From positions 1 to 64,000 of the forward strand of contig JAZGTH010000144.1 in assembly GCA_036877525.1 (NCBI GenBank): a stretch of 64,000 nt of DNA, written 5' to 3'. Below the pieces are notes generated by a model. It saw only the letters and a list, made by a program, of their open reading frames with translations. It was not told the DNA's origin and did not search any database. Shown piece after piece: positions 1 to 13,605 of this stretch (within the stretch, counting starts at the first letter, position 1; each line of letters begins with the position of its first letter). The position numbers and the translations under genes were made by a program. The stretch comes from Chromobotia macracanthus (lineage: Eukaryota; Chordata; Actinopteri; Cypriniformes; Botiidae).

Positions 1-2590
1 TCTTGTTTCTTGGGTCTGGATCTGAACTCATGCTCTGTGTTTAGTGTCAGAGCATGGTTTTGATCCTGACTATTCTAGTCTTGGTTCTTGTTTCTTGGGT
101 CTGGATCTGAACTCATGCTCTGTGTTTAGTGTCAGGATGTTGTTTAGATCCTGACTTTTCTAGTCTTGGTTCTTGTTTCTTGGAGTCTGGATCTGAGCTC
201 ATGCTCTGTGTTTAGTGTCAGAGCGTGTTGTTTGGATCCTGACTTCCTCTAGTCTTGGTTCTTGTTTCTTGGAGTCTGGATCTGAACTCATGCTCTGTGT
301 TTAGTGTCAGGCGTTGTTTTGATCCCTGACTTCTTCTAGTCTTGTTTCTTGTTTCTTGAGTCTGGATCTGAACTCATGCTCTGTGTTTAGTGTCAGGGCG
401 TGTTGTTTAGATCCTGACTTCCTCTAGTCTTGGTTCTTGTTTCTTGCTGGATCTGAACTCATGCTCCGTGTTTAGTGTCAGAGCGTGTTGTTTTGATCCT
501 GACTTCTTCTAGTCTTGGTTCTTGTTTCTTGGGTCTGGATCTGAACTCATGCTCTGTGTTTAGTGTCAGAGCGTGTTGTTTAGATCCGGACTTCTTCTAG
601 TCTTGGTTCTTGTTTCTTGGGTCTGGATCTGAACTCATGCTCTGTGTTTAGTGTCAGAGCGTGTTGTTTTGATCCTGACTTCTTCTAGTCTTGGTTCTTG
701 TTTCTTGGGTCTGGATCTGAACTCATGCTCTGTGTTTAGTGTCAGAGCGTGTTGTTTTGATCCTGACTTCTTCTAGTCTTGGTTCTTGTTTCTTGGAGTC
801 TGGATCTGAACTCATGCTCTGTGTTTAGTGTCAGAGCGTGTTGTTTTGATCCTGACTTCTTCTAGTCTTGGTTCTTGTTTCTTGGAGTCTGGATCTGAAC
901 TCATGCTCTGTGTTTAGTGTCAGAGCGTGTTGTTTTGATCCTGACTTCTTCTAGTCTTGGTTCTTGTTTCTTGGAGTCTGGATCTGAACTCATGCTCTGT
1001 GTTTAGTGTCAGAGCGTGTTGTTTTGATCCTGACTTCTTCTAGTCTTGGTTCTTGTTTCTTGGAGTCTGGATCTGAACTCATGCTCTGTGTTTAGTGTCA
1101 GAGCGTGTTGTTTTGATCCTGACTTCTTCTAGTCTTGGTTCTTGTTTCTTGGGTCTGGATCTGAACTCATGCTCTGTGTTTAGTGTCAGAGCGTGTTGTT
1201 TTGATCCTGACTTCTTCTAGTCTTGGTTCTTGTTTCTTGGGTCTGGATCTGAACTCATGCCCCGTGTTTAGTGTCAGAGCGTGTTGTTTTGATCCTGACT
1301 TCTTCTAGTCTTGGTTCTTGTTTCTTGGGTCTGGATCTGAACTCATGCTCTGTGTTTAGTGTCAGAGCGTGTTGTTTGATCCTGACTTCTTCTAGTCTTG
1401 GTTCTTGTTTCTTGGAGTCTGGATCTGAACTCATGCTCTGTGTTTAGTGTCAGAGCGTGTTGTTTAGATCCGGACTTCTTCTAGTCTTGGTTCTTGTTTC
1501 TTGGAGTCTGGATCTGAACTCATGCTCTGTGTTTAGTGTCAGGCGTGTTGTTTTGATCCTGACTTCTTCTAGTCTTGGTTCTTGTTTCTTGGGTCTGGAT
1601 CTGAACTCATGCTCTGTGTTTAGTGTCAGAGCGTGTTGTTTTGATCCTGACTTCTTCTAGTCTTGGTTCTTGTTTCTTGGAGTCTGGATCTGAACTCATG
1701 CTCTGTGTTTAGTGTCAGAGCGTGTTGTTTTGATCCTGACTTCTTCTAGTCTTGGTTCTTGTTTCTTGGAATCTGGATCTGAACTCATGCTCTGTGTTTA
1801 GTGTCAGAGCGTGTTGTTTTGATCCTGACTTCTTCTAGTCTTGGTTCTTGTTTCTTGGGTCTGGATCTGAACTCATGCTCTGTGTTTAGTGTCAGAGCGT
1901 GTTGTTTTGATCCTGACTTCTTCTAGTCTTGGTTCTTGTTTCTTGGAGTCTGGATCTGAACTCATGCTCTGTGTTTAGTGTCAGAGCGTGTTGTTTTGAT
2001 CCTGACTTCTTCTAGTCTTGGTTCTTGTTTCTTGGAGTCTGGATCTGAACTCATGCTCTGTGTTTAGTGTCAGAGCGTGTTGTTTAGATCCGGACTTCTT
2101 CTAGTCTTGGTTCTTGTTTCTTGGAGTCTGGATCTGAACTCATGCTCTGTGTTTAGTGTCAGAGCGTGTTGTTTTGATCCTGACTTCTTCTAGTCTTGGT
2201 TCTTGTTTCTTGGGTCTGGATCTGAACTCATGCTCTGTGTTTAGTGTCAGAGCGTGTTGTTTTGATCCTGACTTCTTCTAGTCTTGGTTCTTGTTTCTTG
2301 GGTCTGGATCTGAACTCATGCTCTGTGTTTAGTGTCAGAGCGTGTTGTTTAGATCCAGACTTCTTCTAGTCTTGGTTCTTGTTTCTTGGGTCTGGATCTG
2401 AACTCATGCTCTGTGTTTAGTGTCAGAGCGTGTTGTTTAGATCCAGACTTCTTCTAGTCTTGGTTCTTGTTTCTTGGGTCTGGATCTGAACTCATGCTCT
2501 GTGTTTAGTGTCAGAGCGTGTTGTTTTGATCCTGACTTCTTCTAGTCTTGGTTCTTGTTTCTTGGAGTCTGGATCTGAACTCATGCTCTG
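1..2590. repeat. 88/89-bp satellite array, truncated by left window edge
   Basis: About 29 head-to-tail copies of a T/G-rich unit. The phrase 'ctgaactcatgctctg' recurs at 88-bp spacing (for example 541, 629, 717), or 89 bp where the unit reads 'ggagtctgg' instead of 'gggtctgg'. The first window base falls inside a unit, so the array extends to the left. Sites alternate between 'tgttttgatcctgac' and 'tgtttagatccggac', which gives unit subtypes. The period is not a multiple of three, so only short open frames arise. No gene is seen here. Confidence 0.97.
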
Positions 2591-2654
2591 TGTCTTGTCT
2601 TGTGTGAAGCACATGGTCTCCGTCTGCGCTCATTTCACACACCTGTTAGTCGTT
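2591..2654. other. short non-repeated spacer between two satellites
   Basis: About 64 bp separate the last 88-bp unit from the first 33-bp unit. The segment reads through 'gaagcacatggtctccgtc' and 'cacacacctgttagtcg' and matches neither array. It may be ancestral single-copy sequence trapped between expansions. This is the only low-copy sequence in the first 19 kb. Confidence 0.7.
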
Positions 2655-5600
2655 TATCTATGTGTTATTTAATGTCCCCGTGTGTTCTGTCTGTGTGTTA
2701 TTTAATGTCCCCGTGTGTTCTCTGTCTGTGTGTTATTTAATGTCCCCGTGTTCTCTGTCTGTGTGTTATTTAATGTCCCCGTGTGTTCTGTCTGTGTGTT
2801 ATTTAATGTCCCCGTGTGTTCTGTCTGTGTGTTATTTAATGTCCCCGTGTGTTCACTGTCTGTGTGTTATTTAATGTCCCCGTGTGTTCACTGTCTGTGT
2901 GTTATTTAATGTCCCCGTGTTTACTGTCTGTGTGTTATTTAATGTCCCTGTGTGTTTACTGTCTGTGTGTTATTTAATGTCCCTGTGTGTTCACTGTCTG
3001 TGTGTTATTTAATGTCCCCGTGTGTTCTCTGTCTGTGTGTTATTTAATGTCCCAGTGTGTTTACTGTCTGTGTGTTATTTAATGTCCCTGTGTGTTCACT
3101 GTCTGTGTGTTATTTAATGTCCCCGTGTTCACTGTCTGTGTGTTATTTAATGTCCCTGTGTGTTCACTGTCTGTGTGTTATTTAATGTCCCGTGTGTTCT
3201 CTGTCTGTGTGTTATTTAATGTCCCAGTGTGTTTACTGTCTGTGTGTTATTTAATGTCCCCGTGTGTTCTCTGTCTGTGTGTTATTTAATGTCCCAGTGT
3301 GTTTACTGTCTGTGTGTTATTTAATGTCCCTGTGTGTTCACTGTCTGTGTGTTATTTAATGTCCCCGTGTTCACTGTCTGTGTGTTATTTAATGTCCCTG
3401 TGTGTTCACTGTCTGTGTGTTATTTAATGTCCCCGTGTGTTCTCTGTCTGTGTGTTATTTAATGTCCCAGTGTGTTTACTGTCTGTGTGTTATTTAATGT
3501 CCCCGTGTGTTCACTGTCTGTGTGTTATTTAATGTCCCCGTGTTCACTGTCTGTGTGTTATTTAATGGCCCTGTGTGTTCTGTCTGTGTGTTATTTAATG
3601 TCCCCGTGTGTTCTGTCTGTGTGTTATTTAATGGCCCCGTGTTTACTGTCTGTGTGTTATTTAATGTCCCCGTGTGTTCTCTGTCTGTGTGTTATTTAAT
3701 GTCCCTGTGTGTTCACTGTCTGTGTGTTATTTAATGTCCCCGTGTGTTCTGTCTGTGTGTTATTTAATGTCCCCGTGTGTTCTGTCTGTGTGTTATTTAA
3801 TGTCCCCGTGTGTTCTGTCTGTGTGTTATTTAATGTCCCCGTGTGTTCTGTCTGTGTGTTATTTAATGGCCCGTGTGTTCACTGTCTGTGTGTTATTTAA
3901 TGTCCCCGTGTGTTCACTGTCTGTGTGTTATTTAATGTCCCCGTGTGTTCTCTGTCTGTGTGTTATTTAATGTCCCCGTGTTCTCTGTCTGTGTGTTATT
4001 TAATGTCCCCGTGTGTTCACTGTCTGTGTGTTATTTAATGTCCCTGTGTGTTCACTGTCTGTGTGTTATTTAATGTCCCCGTGTTTACTGTCTGTGTGTT
4101 ATTTAATGTCCCTGTGTGTTCACTGTCTGTGTGTTATTTAATGTCCCCGTGTTCACTGTCTGTGTGTTATTTAATGGCCCCGTGTGTTCACTGTCTGTGT
4201 GTTATTTAATGTCCCTGTGTGTTCACTGTCTGTGTGTTATTTAATGTCCCCGTGTGTTCTGTCTGTGTGTTATTTAATGTCCCCGTGTGTTCTGTCTGTG
4301 TGTTATTTAATGTCCCCGTGTGTTCTCTGTCTGTGTGTTATTTAATGTCCCCGTGTTCACTGTCTGTGTGTTATTTATTGTCCCCGTGTTCTCTGTCTGT
4401 GTGTTATTTAATGGCCCCGTGTGTTCTGTCTGTGTGTTATTTAATGTCCCCGTGTTCACTGTCTGTGTGTTATTTAATGTCCCCGTGTGTTCTGTCTGTG
4501 TGTTATTTAATGTCCCTGTGTGTTCACTGTCTGTGTGTTATTTAATGTCCCCGTGTTTACTGTCTGTGTGTTATTTAATGTCCCCGTGTTCTCTGTCTGT
4601 GTGTTATTTAATGTCCCCGTGTTCTCTGTCTGTGTGTTATTTAATGTCCCCGTGTGTTCACTGTCTGTGTGTTATTTAATGTCCCCGTGTGTTCACTGTC
4701 TGTGTGTTATTTAATGTCCCCGTGTTTACTGTCTGTGTGTTATTTAATGTCCCTGTGTGATCACTGTCTGTGTGTTATTTAATGTCCCCGTGTTCACTGT
4801 CTGTGTGTTATTTAATGGCCCCGTGTTTACTGTCTGTGTGTTATTTAATGTCCCCGTGTGTTCTCTGTCTGTGTGTTATTTAATGTCCCTGTGTGTTCAC
4901 TGTCTGTGTGTTATTTAATGTCCCCGTGTGTTCTGTCTGTGTGTTATTTAATGTCCCCGTGTGTTCTCTGTCTGTGTGTTATTTAATGTCCCCGTGTGTT
5001 CACTGTCTGTGTGTTATTTAATGTCCCCGTGTGTTCACTGTCTGTGTGTTATTTAATGTCCCCGTGTTCTCTGTCTGTGTGTTATTTAATGGCCCCGTGT
5101 TCTCTGTCTGTGTGTTATTTAATGTCCCCGTGTGTTCTGTCTGTGTGTTATTTAATGGCCCCGTGTTTACTGTCTGTGTGTTATTTAATGTCCCCGTGTT
5201 CTCTGTCTGTGTGTTATTTAATGTCCCCGTGTGTTCTGTCTGTGTGTTATTTAATGGCCCTGTGTGTTCTGTCTGTGTGTTATTTAATGTCCCCGTGTGT
5301 TCTATGTCTGTGTGTTATTTAATGTCCCCGTGTTCACTGTCTGTGTGTTATTTAATGTCCCCGTATGTTCTGTCTGTGTGTTATTTAATGTCCCCGTGTG
5401 TTCTGTCTGTGTGTTATTTAATGTCCCCGTGTGTTCTGTCTGTGTGTTATTTAATGTCCCCGTGTTTACTGTCTGTGTGTTATTTAATGTCCCCGTGTGT
5501 TCACTATCTGTGTGTTATTTAATGTCCCCGTGTTCTCTGTCTGTGTGTTATTTAATGTCCCCGTGTGTTCTGTCTGTGTGTTATTTAATGTCCCCGTGTT

Positions 5601-8600
5601 CACTGTCTGTGTGTTATTTAATGGCCCCGTATGTTCTGTCTGTGTGTTATTTAATGTCCCCGTGTGTTCTGTCTGTGTGTTATTTAATGTCCCCGTGTTC
5701 ACTGTCTGTGTGTTATTTAATGGCCCCGTATGTTCTGTCTGTGTGTTATTTAATGTCCCCGTGTGTTCTGTCTGTGTGTTATTTAATGTCCCCGTGTGTT
5801 CACTATCTGTGTGTTATTTAATGTCCCCGTGTTCTCTGTCTGTGTGTTATTTAATGTCCCCGTGTGTTCTGTCTGTGTGTTATTTAATGTCCCCGTGTTC
5901 ACTGTCTGTGTGTTATTTAATGGCCCCGTATGTTCTGTCTGTGTGTTATTTAATGTCCCCGTGTGTTCTGTCTGTGTGTTATTTAATGTTCCCGTGTTCT
6001 CTGTCTGTGTGTTATTTAATGTCCCCGTGTGTTCTGTCTGTGTGTTATTTAATGTCCCCGTGTGTTCTGTCTGTGTGTTATTTAATGTCCCCGTGTTCAC
6101 TGTCTGTGTGTTTTTTAATGGCCCCGTGTTCTCTGTCTGTGTGTTATTTAATGTCCCCGTGTGTTCTGTCTGTGTGTTATTTAATGTCCCCGTGTGTTCT
6201 GTCTGTGTGTTATTTAATGTCCCCGTGTTCTCTGTCTGTGTGTTATTTAATGGCCCTGTGTGTTCTGTCTGTGTGTTATTTAATGTCCCCGTGTGTTCTG
6301 TCTGTGTGTTATTTAATGTCCCCGTGTTCTCTGTCTGTGTGTTATTTAATGTCCCCGTGTTCTCTGTCTGTGTGTTATTTAATGTCCCCGTGTTCTCTGT
6401 CTGTGTGTTATTTAATGTCCCCGTGTTCTCTGTCTGTGTGTTATTTAATGGCCCCGTGTTCTCTGTCTGTGTGTTATTTAATGTCCCCGTGTTCACTGTC
6501 TGTGTGTTATTTAATGTCCCCGTGTGTTCTGTCTGTGTGTTATTTAATGTCCCCGTGTGTTCTGTCTGTGTGTTATTTAATGTCCCCGTGTTCTCTGTCT
6601 GTGTGTTATTTAATGTCCCCGTGTGTTCTCTGTCTGTGTGTTATTTAATGTCCCCGTGTTCTCTGTCTGTGTGTTATTTAATGTCCCCGTGTTCTCTGTC
6701 TGTGTGTTATTTAATGTCCCCGTGTGTTCACTGTCTGTGTGTTATTTAATGTCCCGTGTTCTCTGTCTGTGTGTTATTTAATGTCCCCGTGTGTTCTCTG
6801 TCTGTGTGTTATTTAATGTCCCCGTGTTCTCTGTCTGTGTGTTATTTAATGTCCCCGTGTTCTCTGTCTGTGTGTTATTTAATGGCCCCGTGTTCACTGT
6901 CTGTGTGTTATTTAATGTCCCCGTGTTCACTGTCTGTGTGTTATTTTATGTCCCCGTGTGTTCTGTCTGTGTGTTATTTAATGTCCCCGTGTGTTCTGTC
7001 TGTGTGTTATTTAATGTCCCCGTGTTTTCACTGTCTGTGTGTTATTTAATGTCCCCGTGTTCACTGTCTGTGTGTTATTTAATGTCCCCGTGTTCACTGT
7101 CTGTGTGTTATTTAATGTCCCCGTGTTTACTGTCTGTGTGTTATTTAATGGCCCCGTGTTCACTGTCTGTGTGTTATTTAATGTCCCCGTGTGTTCTGTC
7201 TGTGTGTTATTTAATGTCCCCGTGTTCTCTGTCTGTGTGTTATTTAATGTCCCCGTGTGTTCTGTCTGTGTGTTATTTAATGGCCCCGTGTTTACTGTCT
7301 GTGTGTTATTTAATGGCCCCGTGTTCTCTGTCTGTGTGTTATTTAATGTCCCCGTGTTCTCTGTCTGTGTGTTATTTAATGTCCCCGTGTGTTCTGTCTT
7401 TGTGTTATTTAATGTCCCCGTGTTCACTGTCTGTGTGTTATTTAATGTCCCCGTGTTTACTGTCTGTGTGTTATTTAATGGCCCCGTGTTCTCTGTCTGT
7501 GTGTTATTTAATGTCCCCGTGTTCTCTGTCTGTGTGTTATTTAATGTCCCCGTGTGTTCTGTCTGTGTGTTATTTAATGTCCCCGTGTTCACTGTCTGTG
7601 TGTTATTTAATGGCCCCGTGTTCTCTGTCTGTGTGTTATTTAATGTCCCCGTGTTCACTGTCTGTGTGTTATTTAATGTCCCCGTGTGTTCACTGTCTGT
7701 GTGTTATTTAATGTCTCCGTGTTCACTGTCTGTGTGTTATTTAATGTCCCCGTGTGTTCTCTGTCTGTGTGTTATTTAATGTCCCCGTGTGTTCACTGTC
7801 TGTGTGTTATTTAATGTCCCCGTGTTCTCTGTCTGTGTGTTATTTAATGTCCCCGTGTTCACTGTCTGTGTGTTATTTAATGTCCCCGTGTGTTCTGTCT
7901 GTGTGTTATTTAATGTCCCCGTGTGTTCTGTCTGTGTGTTATTTAATGTCCCCGTGTGTTCACTGTCTGTGTGTTATTTAATGTCCCCGTGTTCACTGTC
8001 TGTGTGTTATTTAATGTCCCCGTGTGTTCACTGTCTGTGTGTTATTTAATGTCCCCGTGTTCACTGTCTGTGTGTTATTTAATGTCCCCGTGTTCACTGT
8101 CTGTGTGTTATTTAATGTCCCCGTGTGTTCACTGTCTGTGTGTTATTTAATGTCCCCGTGTTCTCTGTCTGTGTGTTATTTAATGGCCCCGTGTTTACTG
8201 TCTGTGTGTTATTTAATGTCCCCGTGTGTTCTCTGTCTGTGTGTTATTTAATGTCCCCGTGTTCTCTGTCTGTGTGTTATTTAATGTCCCCGTGTGTTCT
8301 CTGTCTGTGTGTTATTTAATGTCCCCGTGTGTTCTCTGTCTGTGTGTTATTTAATGTCCCCGTGTTCTCTGTCTGTGTGTTATTTAATGTCCCCGTGTGT
8401 TCTCTGTCTGTGTGTTATTTAATGTCCCCGTGTTCTCTGTCTTTGTGTTATTTAATGTCCCCGTGTTCACTGTCTGTGTGTTATTTAATGTCCCCGTGTT
8501 TACTGTCTGTGTGTTATTTAATGGCCCCGTGTTCTCTGTCTGTGTGTTATTTAATGTCCCCGTGTTCTCTGTCTGTGTGTTATTTAATGTCCCCGTGTGT

Positions 8601-11600
8601 TCTGTCTGTGTGTTATTTAATGTCCCCGTGTTCACTGTCTGTGTGTTATTTAATGGCCCCGTGTTCACTGTCTGTGTGTTATTTAATGTCCCCGTGTGTT
8701 CTGTCTGTGTGTTATTTAATGTCCCCGTGTTCTCTGTCTGTGTGTTATTTAATGTCCCCGTGTTCACTGTCTGTGTGTTATTTAATGTCCCCGTGTGTTC
8801 ACTGTCTGTGTGTTATTTAATGTCTCCGTGTTCACTGTCTGTGTGTTATTTAATGTCCCCGTGTGTTCTCTGTCTGTGTGTTATTTAATGTCCCCGTGTG
8901 TTCACTGTCTGTGTGTTATTTAATGTCCCCGTGTTCTCTGTCTGTGTGTTATTTAATGTCCCCGTGTTCACTGTCTGTGTGTTATTTAATGTCCCCGTGT
9001 GTTCTGTCTGTGTGTTATTTAATGTCCCCGTGTGTTCTGTCTGTGTGTTATTTAATGTCCCCGTGTGTTCACTGTCTGTGTGTTATTTAATGTCCCCGTG
9101 TTCACTGTCTGTGTGTTATTTAATGTCCCCGTGTGTTCACTGTCTGTGTGTTATTTAATGTCCCGTGTTCACTGTCTGTGTGTTATTTAATGTCCCCGTG
9201 TTCACTGTCTGTGTGTTATTTAATGTCCCCGTGTGTTCACTGTCTGTGTGTTATTTAATGTCCCCGTGTTCTCTGTCTGTGTGTTATTTAATGGCCCCGT
9301 GTTTACTGTCTGTGTGTTATTTAATGTCCCCGTGTGTTCTCTGTCTGTGTGTTATTTAATGTCCCCGTGTTCTCTGTCTGTGTGTTATTTAATGTCCCCG
9401 TGTGTTCTCTGTCTGTGTGTTATTTAATGTCCCCGTGTTCTCTGTCTGTGTGTTATTTAATGTCCCCGTGTTCTCTGTCTGTGTGTTATTTAATGGCCCC
9501 GTGTTCACTGTCTGTGTGTTATTTAATGTCCCCGTGTTCACTGTCTGTGTGTTATTTAATGTCCCCGTGTGTTCTGTCTGTGTGTTATTTAATGTCCCCG
9601 TGTGTTCTGTCTGTGTGTTATTTAATGTCCCCGTGTTTTCACTGTCTGTGTGTTATTTAATGTCCCCGTGTTCACTGTCTGTGTGTTATTTAATGTCCCC
9701 GTGTTCACTGTCTGTGTGTTATTTAATGTCCCCGTGTTTACTGTCTGTGTGTTATTTAATGGCCCCGTGTTCTCTGTCTGTGTGTTATTTAATGTCCCCG
9801 TGTTCACTGTCTGTGTGTTATTTAATGTCCCCGTGTGTTCTGTCTGTGTGTTATTTAATGTCCCCGTGTTCACTGTCTGTGTGTTATTTAATGTCCCCGT
9901 GTGTTCTGTCTGTGTGTTATTTAATGTCCCCGTGTTCACTGTCTGTGTGTTATTTAATGGCCCCGTGTTCTCTGTCTGTGTGTTATTTAATGTCCCCGTG
10001 TTCACTGTCTGTGTGTTATTTAATGTCCCCGTGTGTTCACTGTCTGTGTGTTATTTAATGTCTCCGTGTTCACTGTCTGTGTGTTATTTAATGTCCCCGT
10101 GTGTTCTCTGTCTGTGTGTTATTTAATGTCCCCGTGTGTTCACTGTCTGTGTGTTATTTAATGTCCCCGTGTTCTCTGTCTGTGTGTTATTTAATGGCCC
10201 CGTGTGTTCTGTCTGTGTGTTATTTAATGTCCCCGTGTTCACTGTCTGTGTGTTATTTAATGTCCCCGTGTGTTCACTGTCTGTGTGTTATTTAATGGCC
10301 CCGTGTGTTCTCTGTCTGTGTGTTATTTAATGTCCCCGTGTTCTCTGTCTGTGTGTTATTTAATGGCCCCGTGTGTTCTCTGTCTGTGTGTTATTTAATG
10401 TCCCCGTGTTCTCTGTCTGTGTGTTATTTAATGGCCCCGTGTTCTCTGTATGTGTGTTATTTAATGTCCCCGTGTGTTCTGTCTGTGTGTTATTTAATGT
10501 CCCCGTGTTCTCTGTCTGTGTGTTATTTAATGGCCCCGTGTTCTCTGTCTGTGTGTTATTTAATGTCCCCGTGTTCACTGTCTGTGTGTTATTTAATGTC
10601 CCCGTGTTCTCTGTCTGTGTGTTATTTAATGTCCCAGTGTGTTCTGTCTGTGTGTTATTTAATGGCCCCGTGTTTACTGTCTGTGTGTTATTTAATGTCC
10701 CCGTGTGTTCTGTCTGTGTGTTATTTAATGTCCCCGTGTTCACTGTCTGTGTGTTATTTAATGTCCCCGTGTGTTCTGTCTGTGTGTTATTTAATGTCCC
10801 CGTGTGTTCTCTGTCTGTGTGTTATTTAATGTCCCCATGTGTTCTGTCTGTGTGTTATTTAATGGCCCCGTGTTTACTGTCTGTGTGTTATTTAATGTCC
10901 CGTGTGTTCTGTCTGTGTGTTATTTAATGTCCCCGTGTTCTCTGTCTGTGTGTTATTTAATGTCCCCGTGTTCACTGTCTGTGTGTTATTTAATGTCCCC
11001 GTGTGTTCACTGTCTGTGTGTTATTTAATGTCTCCGTGTTCACTGTCTGTGTGTTATTTAATGTCCCCGTGTGTTCTCTGTCTGTGTGTTATTTAATGTC
11101 CCCGTGTGTTCACTGTCTGTGTGTTATTTAATGTCCCGTGTTCTCTGTCTGTGTGTTATTTAATGGCCCGTGTGTTCTGTCTGTGTGTTATTTAATGTCC
11201 CCGTGTTCACTGTCTGTGTGTTATTTAATGTCCCCGTGTGTTCACTGTCTGTGTGTTATTTAATGGCCCCGTGTGTTCTCTGTCTGTGTGTTATTTAATG
11301 TCCCCGTGTTCTCTGTCTGTGTGTTATTTAATGGCCCCGTGTGTTCTCTGTCTGTGTGTTATTTAATGTCCCCGTGTTCTCTGTCTGTGTGTTATTTAAT
11401 GGCCCCGTGTTCTCTGTATGTGTGTTATTTAATGTCCCCGTGTGTTCTGTCTGTGTGTTATTTAATGTCCCCGTGTTCTCTGTCTGTGTGTTATTTAATG
11501 GCCCGTGTTCTCTGTCTGTGTGTTATTTAATGTCCCGTGTTCACTGTCTGTGTGTTATTTAATGTCCCCGTGTTCTCTGTCTGTGTGTTATTTAATGTCC

Positions 11601-13605
11601 CAGTGTGTTCTGTCTGTGTGTTATTTAATGGCCCCGTGTTTACTGTCTGTGTGTTATTTAATGTCCCCGTGTGTTCTGTCTGTGTGTTATTTAATGTCCC
11701 CGTGTTCACTGTCTGTGTGTTATTTAATGTCCCCGTGTGTTCTGTCTGTGTGTTATTTAATGTCCCCGTGTGTTCTCTGTCTGTGTGTTATTTAATGTCC
11801 CCATGTGTTCTGTCTGTGTGTTATTTAATGGCCCCGTGTTTACTGTCTGTGTGTTATTTAATGTCCCCGTGTGTTCTGTCTGTGTGTTATTTAATGTCCC
11901 CGTGTTCACTGTCTGTGTGTTATTTAATATCCCCGTGTGTTCTGTCTGTGTGTTATTTAATGGCCCCGTGTGTTCTGTCTGTGTGTTATTTAATGTCCCC
12001 GTGTTCACTGTCTGTGTGTTATTTAATGGCCCCGTATGTTCTGTCTGTGTGTTATTTAATGTCCCCGTGTGTTCTGTCTGTGTGTTATTTAATGGCCCCG
12101 TGTGTTCTGTCTGTGTGTTATTTAATGTCCCCGTGTGTTCTGTCTGTGTGTTATTTAATGTCCCCGTGTTCACTGTCTGTGTGTTTTTTAATGGCCCCGT
12201 GTTCTCTGTCTGTGTGTTATTTAATGTCCCCGTGTGTTCACTGTCTGTGTGTTATTTAATGTCCCCGTGTTCTCTGTCTGTGTGTTATTTAATGGCCCCG
12301 TGTTTACTGTCTGTGTGTTATTTAATGTCCCCGTGTGTTCTCTGTCTGTGTGTTATTTAATGTCCCCGTGTTCTCTGTCTGTGTGTTATTTAATGTCCCC
12401 GTGTGTTCTCTGTCTGTGTGTTATTTAATGTCCCCGTGTTCTCTGTCTGTGTGTTATTTAATGTCCCCGTGTTCTCTGTCTGTGTGTTATTTAATGTCCC
12501 CGTGTGTTCTCTGTCTGTGTGTTATTTAATGTCCCCGTGTGTTCACTGTCTGAGTGTTATTTAATGTCCCCGTGTTCTCTGTCTGTGTGTTATTTAATGG
12601 CCCCGTGTTCACTGTCTGTGTGTTATTTAATGTCCCCGTGTTCACTGTCTGTGTGTTATTTAATGTCCCCGTGTGTTCTGTCTGTGTGTTATTTAATGTC
12701 CCCGTGTGTTCTGTCTGTGTGTTATTTAATGTCCCCGTGTTCACTGTCTGTGTGTTATTTAATGTCCCCGTGTTCACTGTCTGTGTGTTATTTAATGTCC
12801 CCGTGTTCACTGTCTGTGTGTTATTTATTGTCCCCGTGTTCTCTGTCTGTGTGTTATTTAATGTCCCCGTGTTCACTGTCTGTGTGTTATTTAATGTCCC
12901 CGTGTGTTCTGTCTGTGTGTTATTTAATGTCCCCGTGTGTTCACTGTCTGTGTGTTATTTAATGTCTCCGTGTTCACTGTCTGTGTGTTATTTAATGTCC
13001 CCGTGTTTACTGTCTGTGTGTTATTTAATGGCCCCGTGTGTTCTGTCTGTGTGTTATTTAATGTCCCCGTGTGTTCACTGTCTGTGTGTTATTTAATGTC
13101 CCCGTGTGTTCTGTCTGTGTGTTATTTAATGGCCCCGTGTGTTCTGTCTGTGTGTTATTTAATGTCCCCGTGTGTTCACTGTCTGTGTGTTATTTAATGT
13201 CCCGTGTTCACTGTCTGTGTGTTATTTAATGTCCCCGTGTGTTCTGTCTGTGTGTTATTTAATGTCCCGTGTGTTCTCTGTCTGTGTGTTATTTAATGTC
13301 CCGTGTGTTCTGTCTGTGTGTTATTTAATGTCCCCGTGTGTTCACTGTCTGTGTGTTATTTAATGTCCCGTGTGTTCTGTCTGTGTGTTATTTAATGTCC
13401 CGTGTGTTCTCTGTCTGTGTGTTATTTAATGTCCCGTGTGTTCTGTCTGTGTGTTATTTAATGTCCCCGTGTGTTCTCTGTCTGTGTGTTATTTAATGGC
13501 CCCGTGTGTTCTGTCTGTGTGTTATTTAATGTCCCCGTGTGTTCACTGTCTGTGTGTTATTTAATGTCCCCGTGTGTTCTGTCTGTGTGTTATTTAATGG
13601 CCCCG
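2655..13605. repeat. 33/35-bp minisatellite array with higher-order structure
   Basis: Roughly 325 tandem copies of a unit built around 'tgtgtgttatttaatg' followed by 'tccccgtgtgttc'. Three common variants differ after CCCCGTG: TGTTCTG (33 bp), TTCACTG or TTCTCTG (33 bp) and TGTTCACTG (35 bp). A 'taatggcccc' variant replaces 'taatgtcccc' in scattered units, and rare 'cccg' deletions occur. Because 33 is a multiple of three, long frames with an 11-residue period arise on both strands; frames close mainly where the 35-bp variant shifts phase. Segments about 1.1, 0.97 and 2.6 kb apart repeat the same order of variants, so the array grew by block duplication as well as unit duplication. Confidence 0.97.

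Noticed and set aside
1..2590. Telomeric or centromeric identity of the left satellite
   Set aside because: The unit is not TTAGGG, and I recognise no known fish centromere monomer. Position on the chromosome cannot be told from this window.
5297..7779. Cysteine-rich and NTQTEHTG-repeat frames (up to 383 codons) in the 33-bp array
   Set aside because: Period 11 codons equals the 33-bp unit on both strands. Ends coincide with 35-bp variants, so they are by-products of the repeat.
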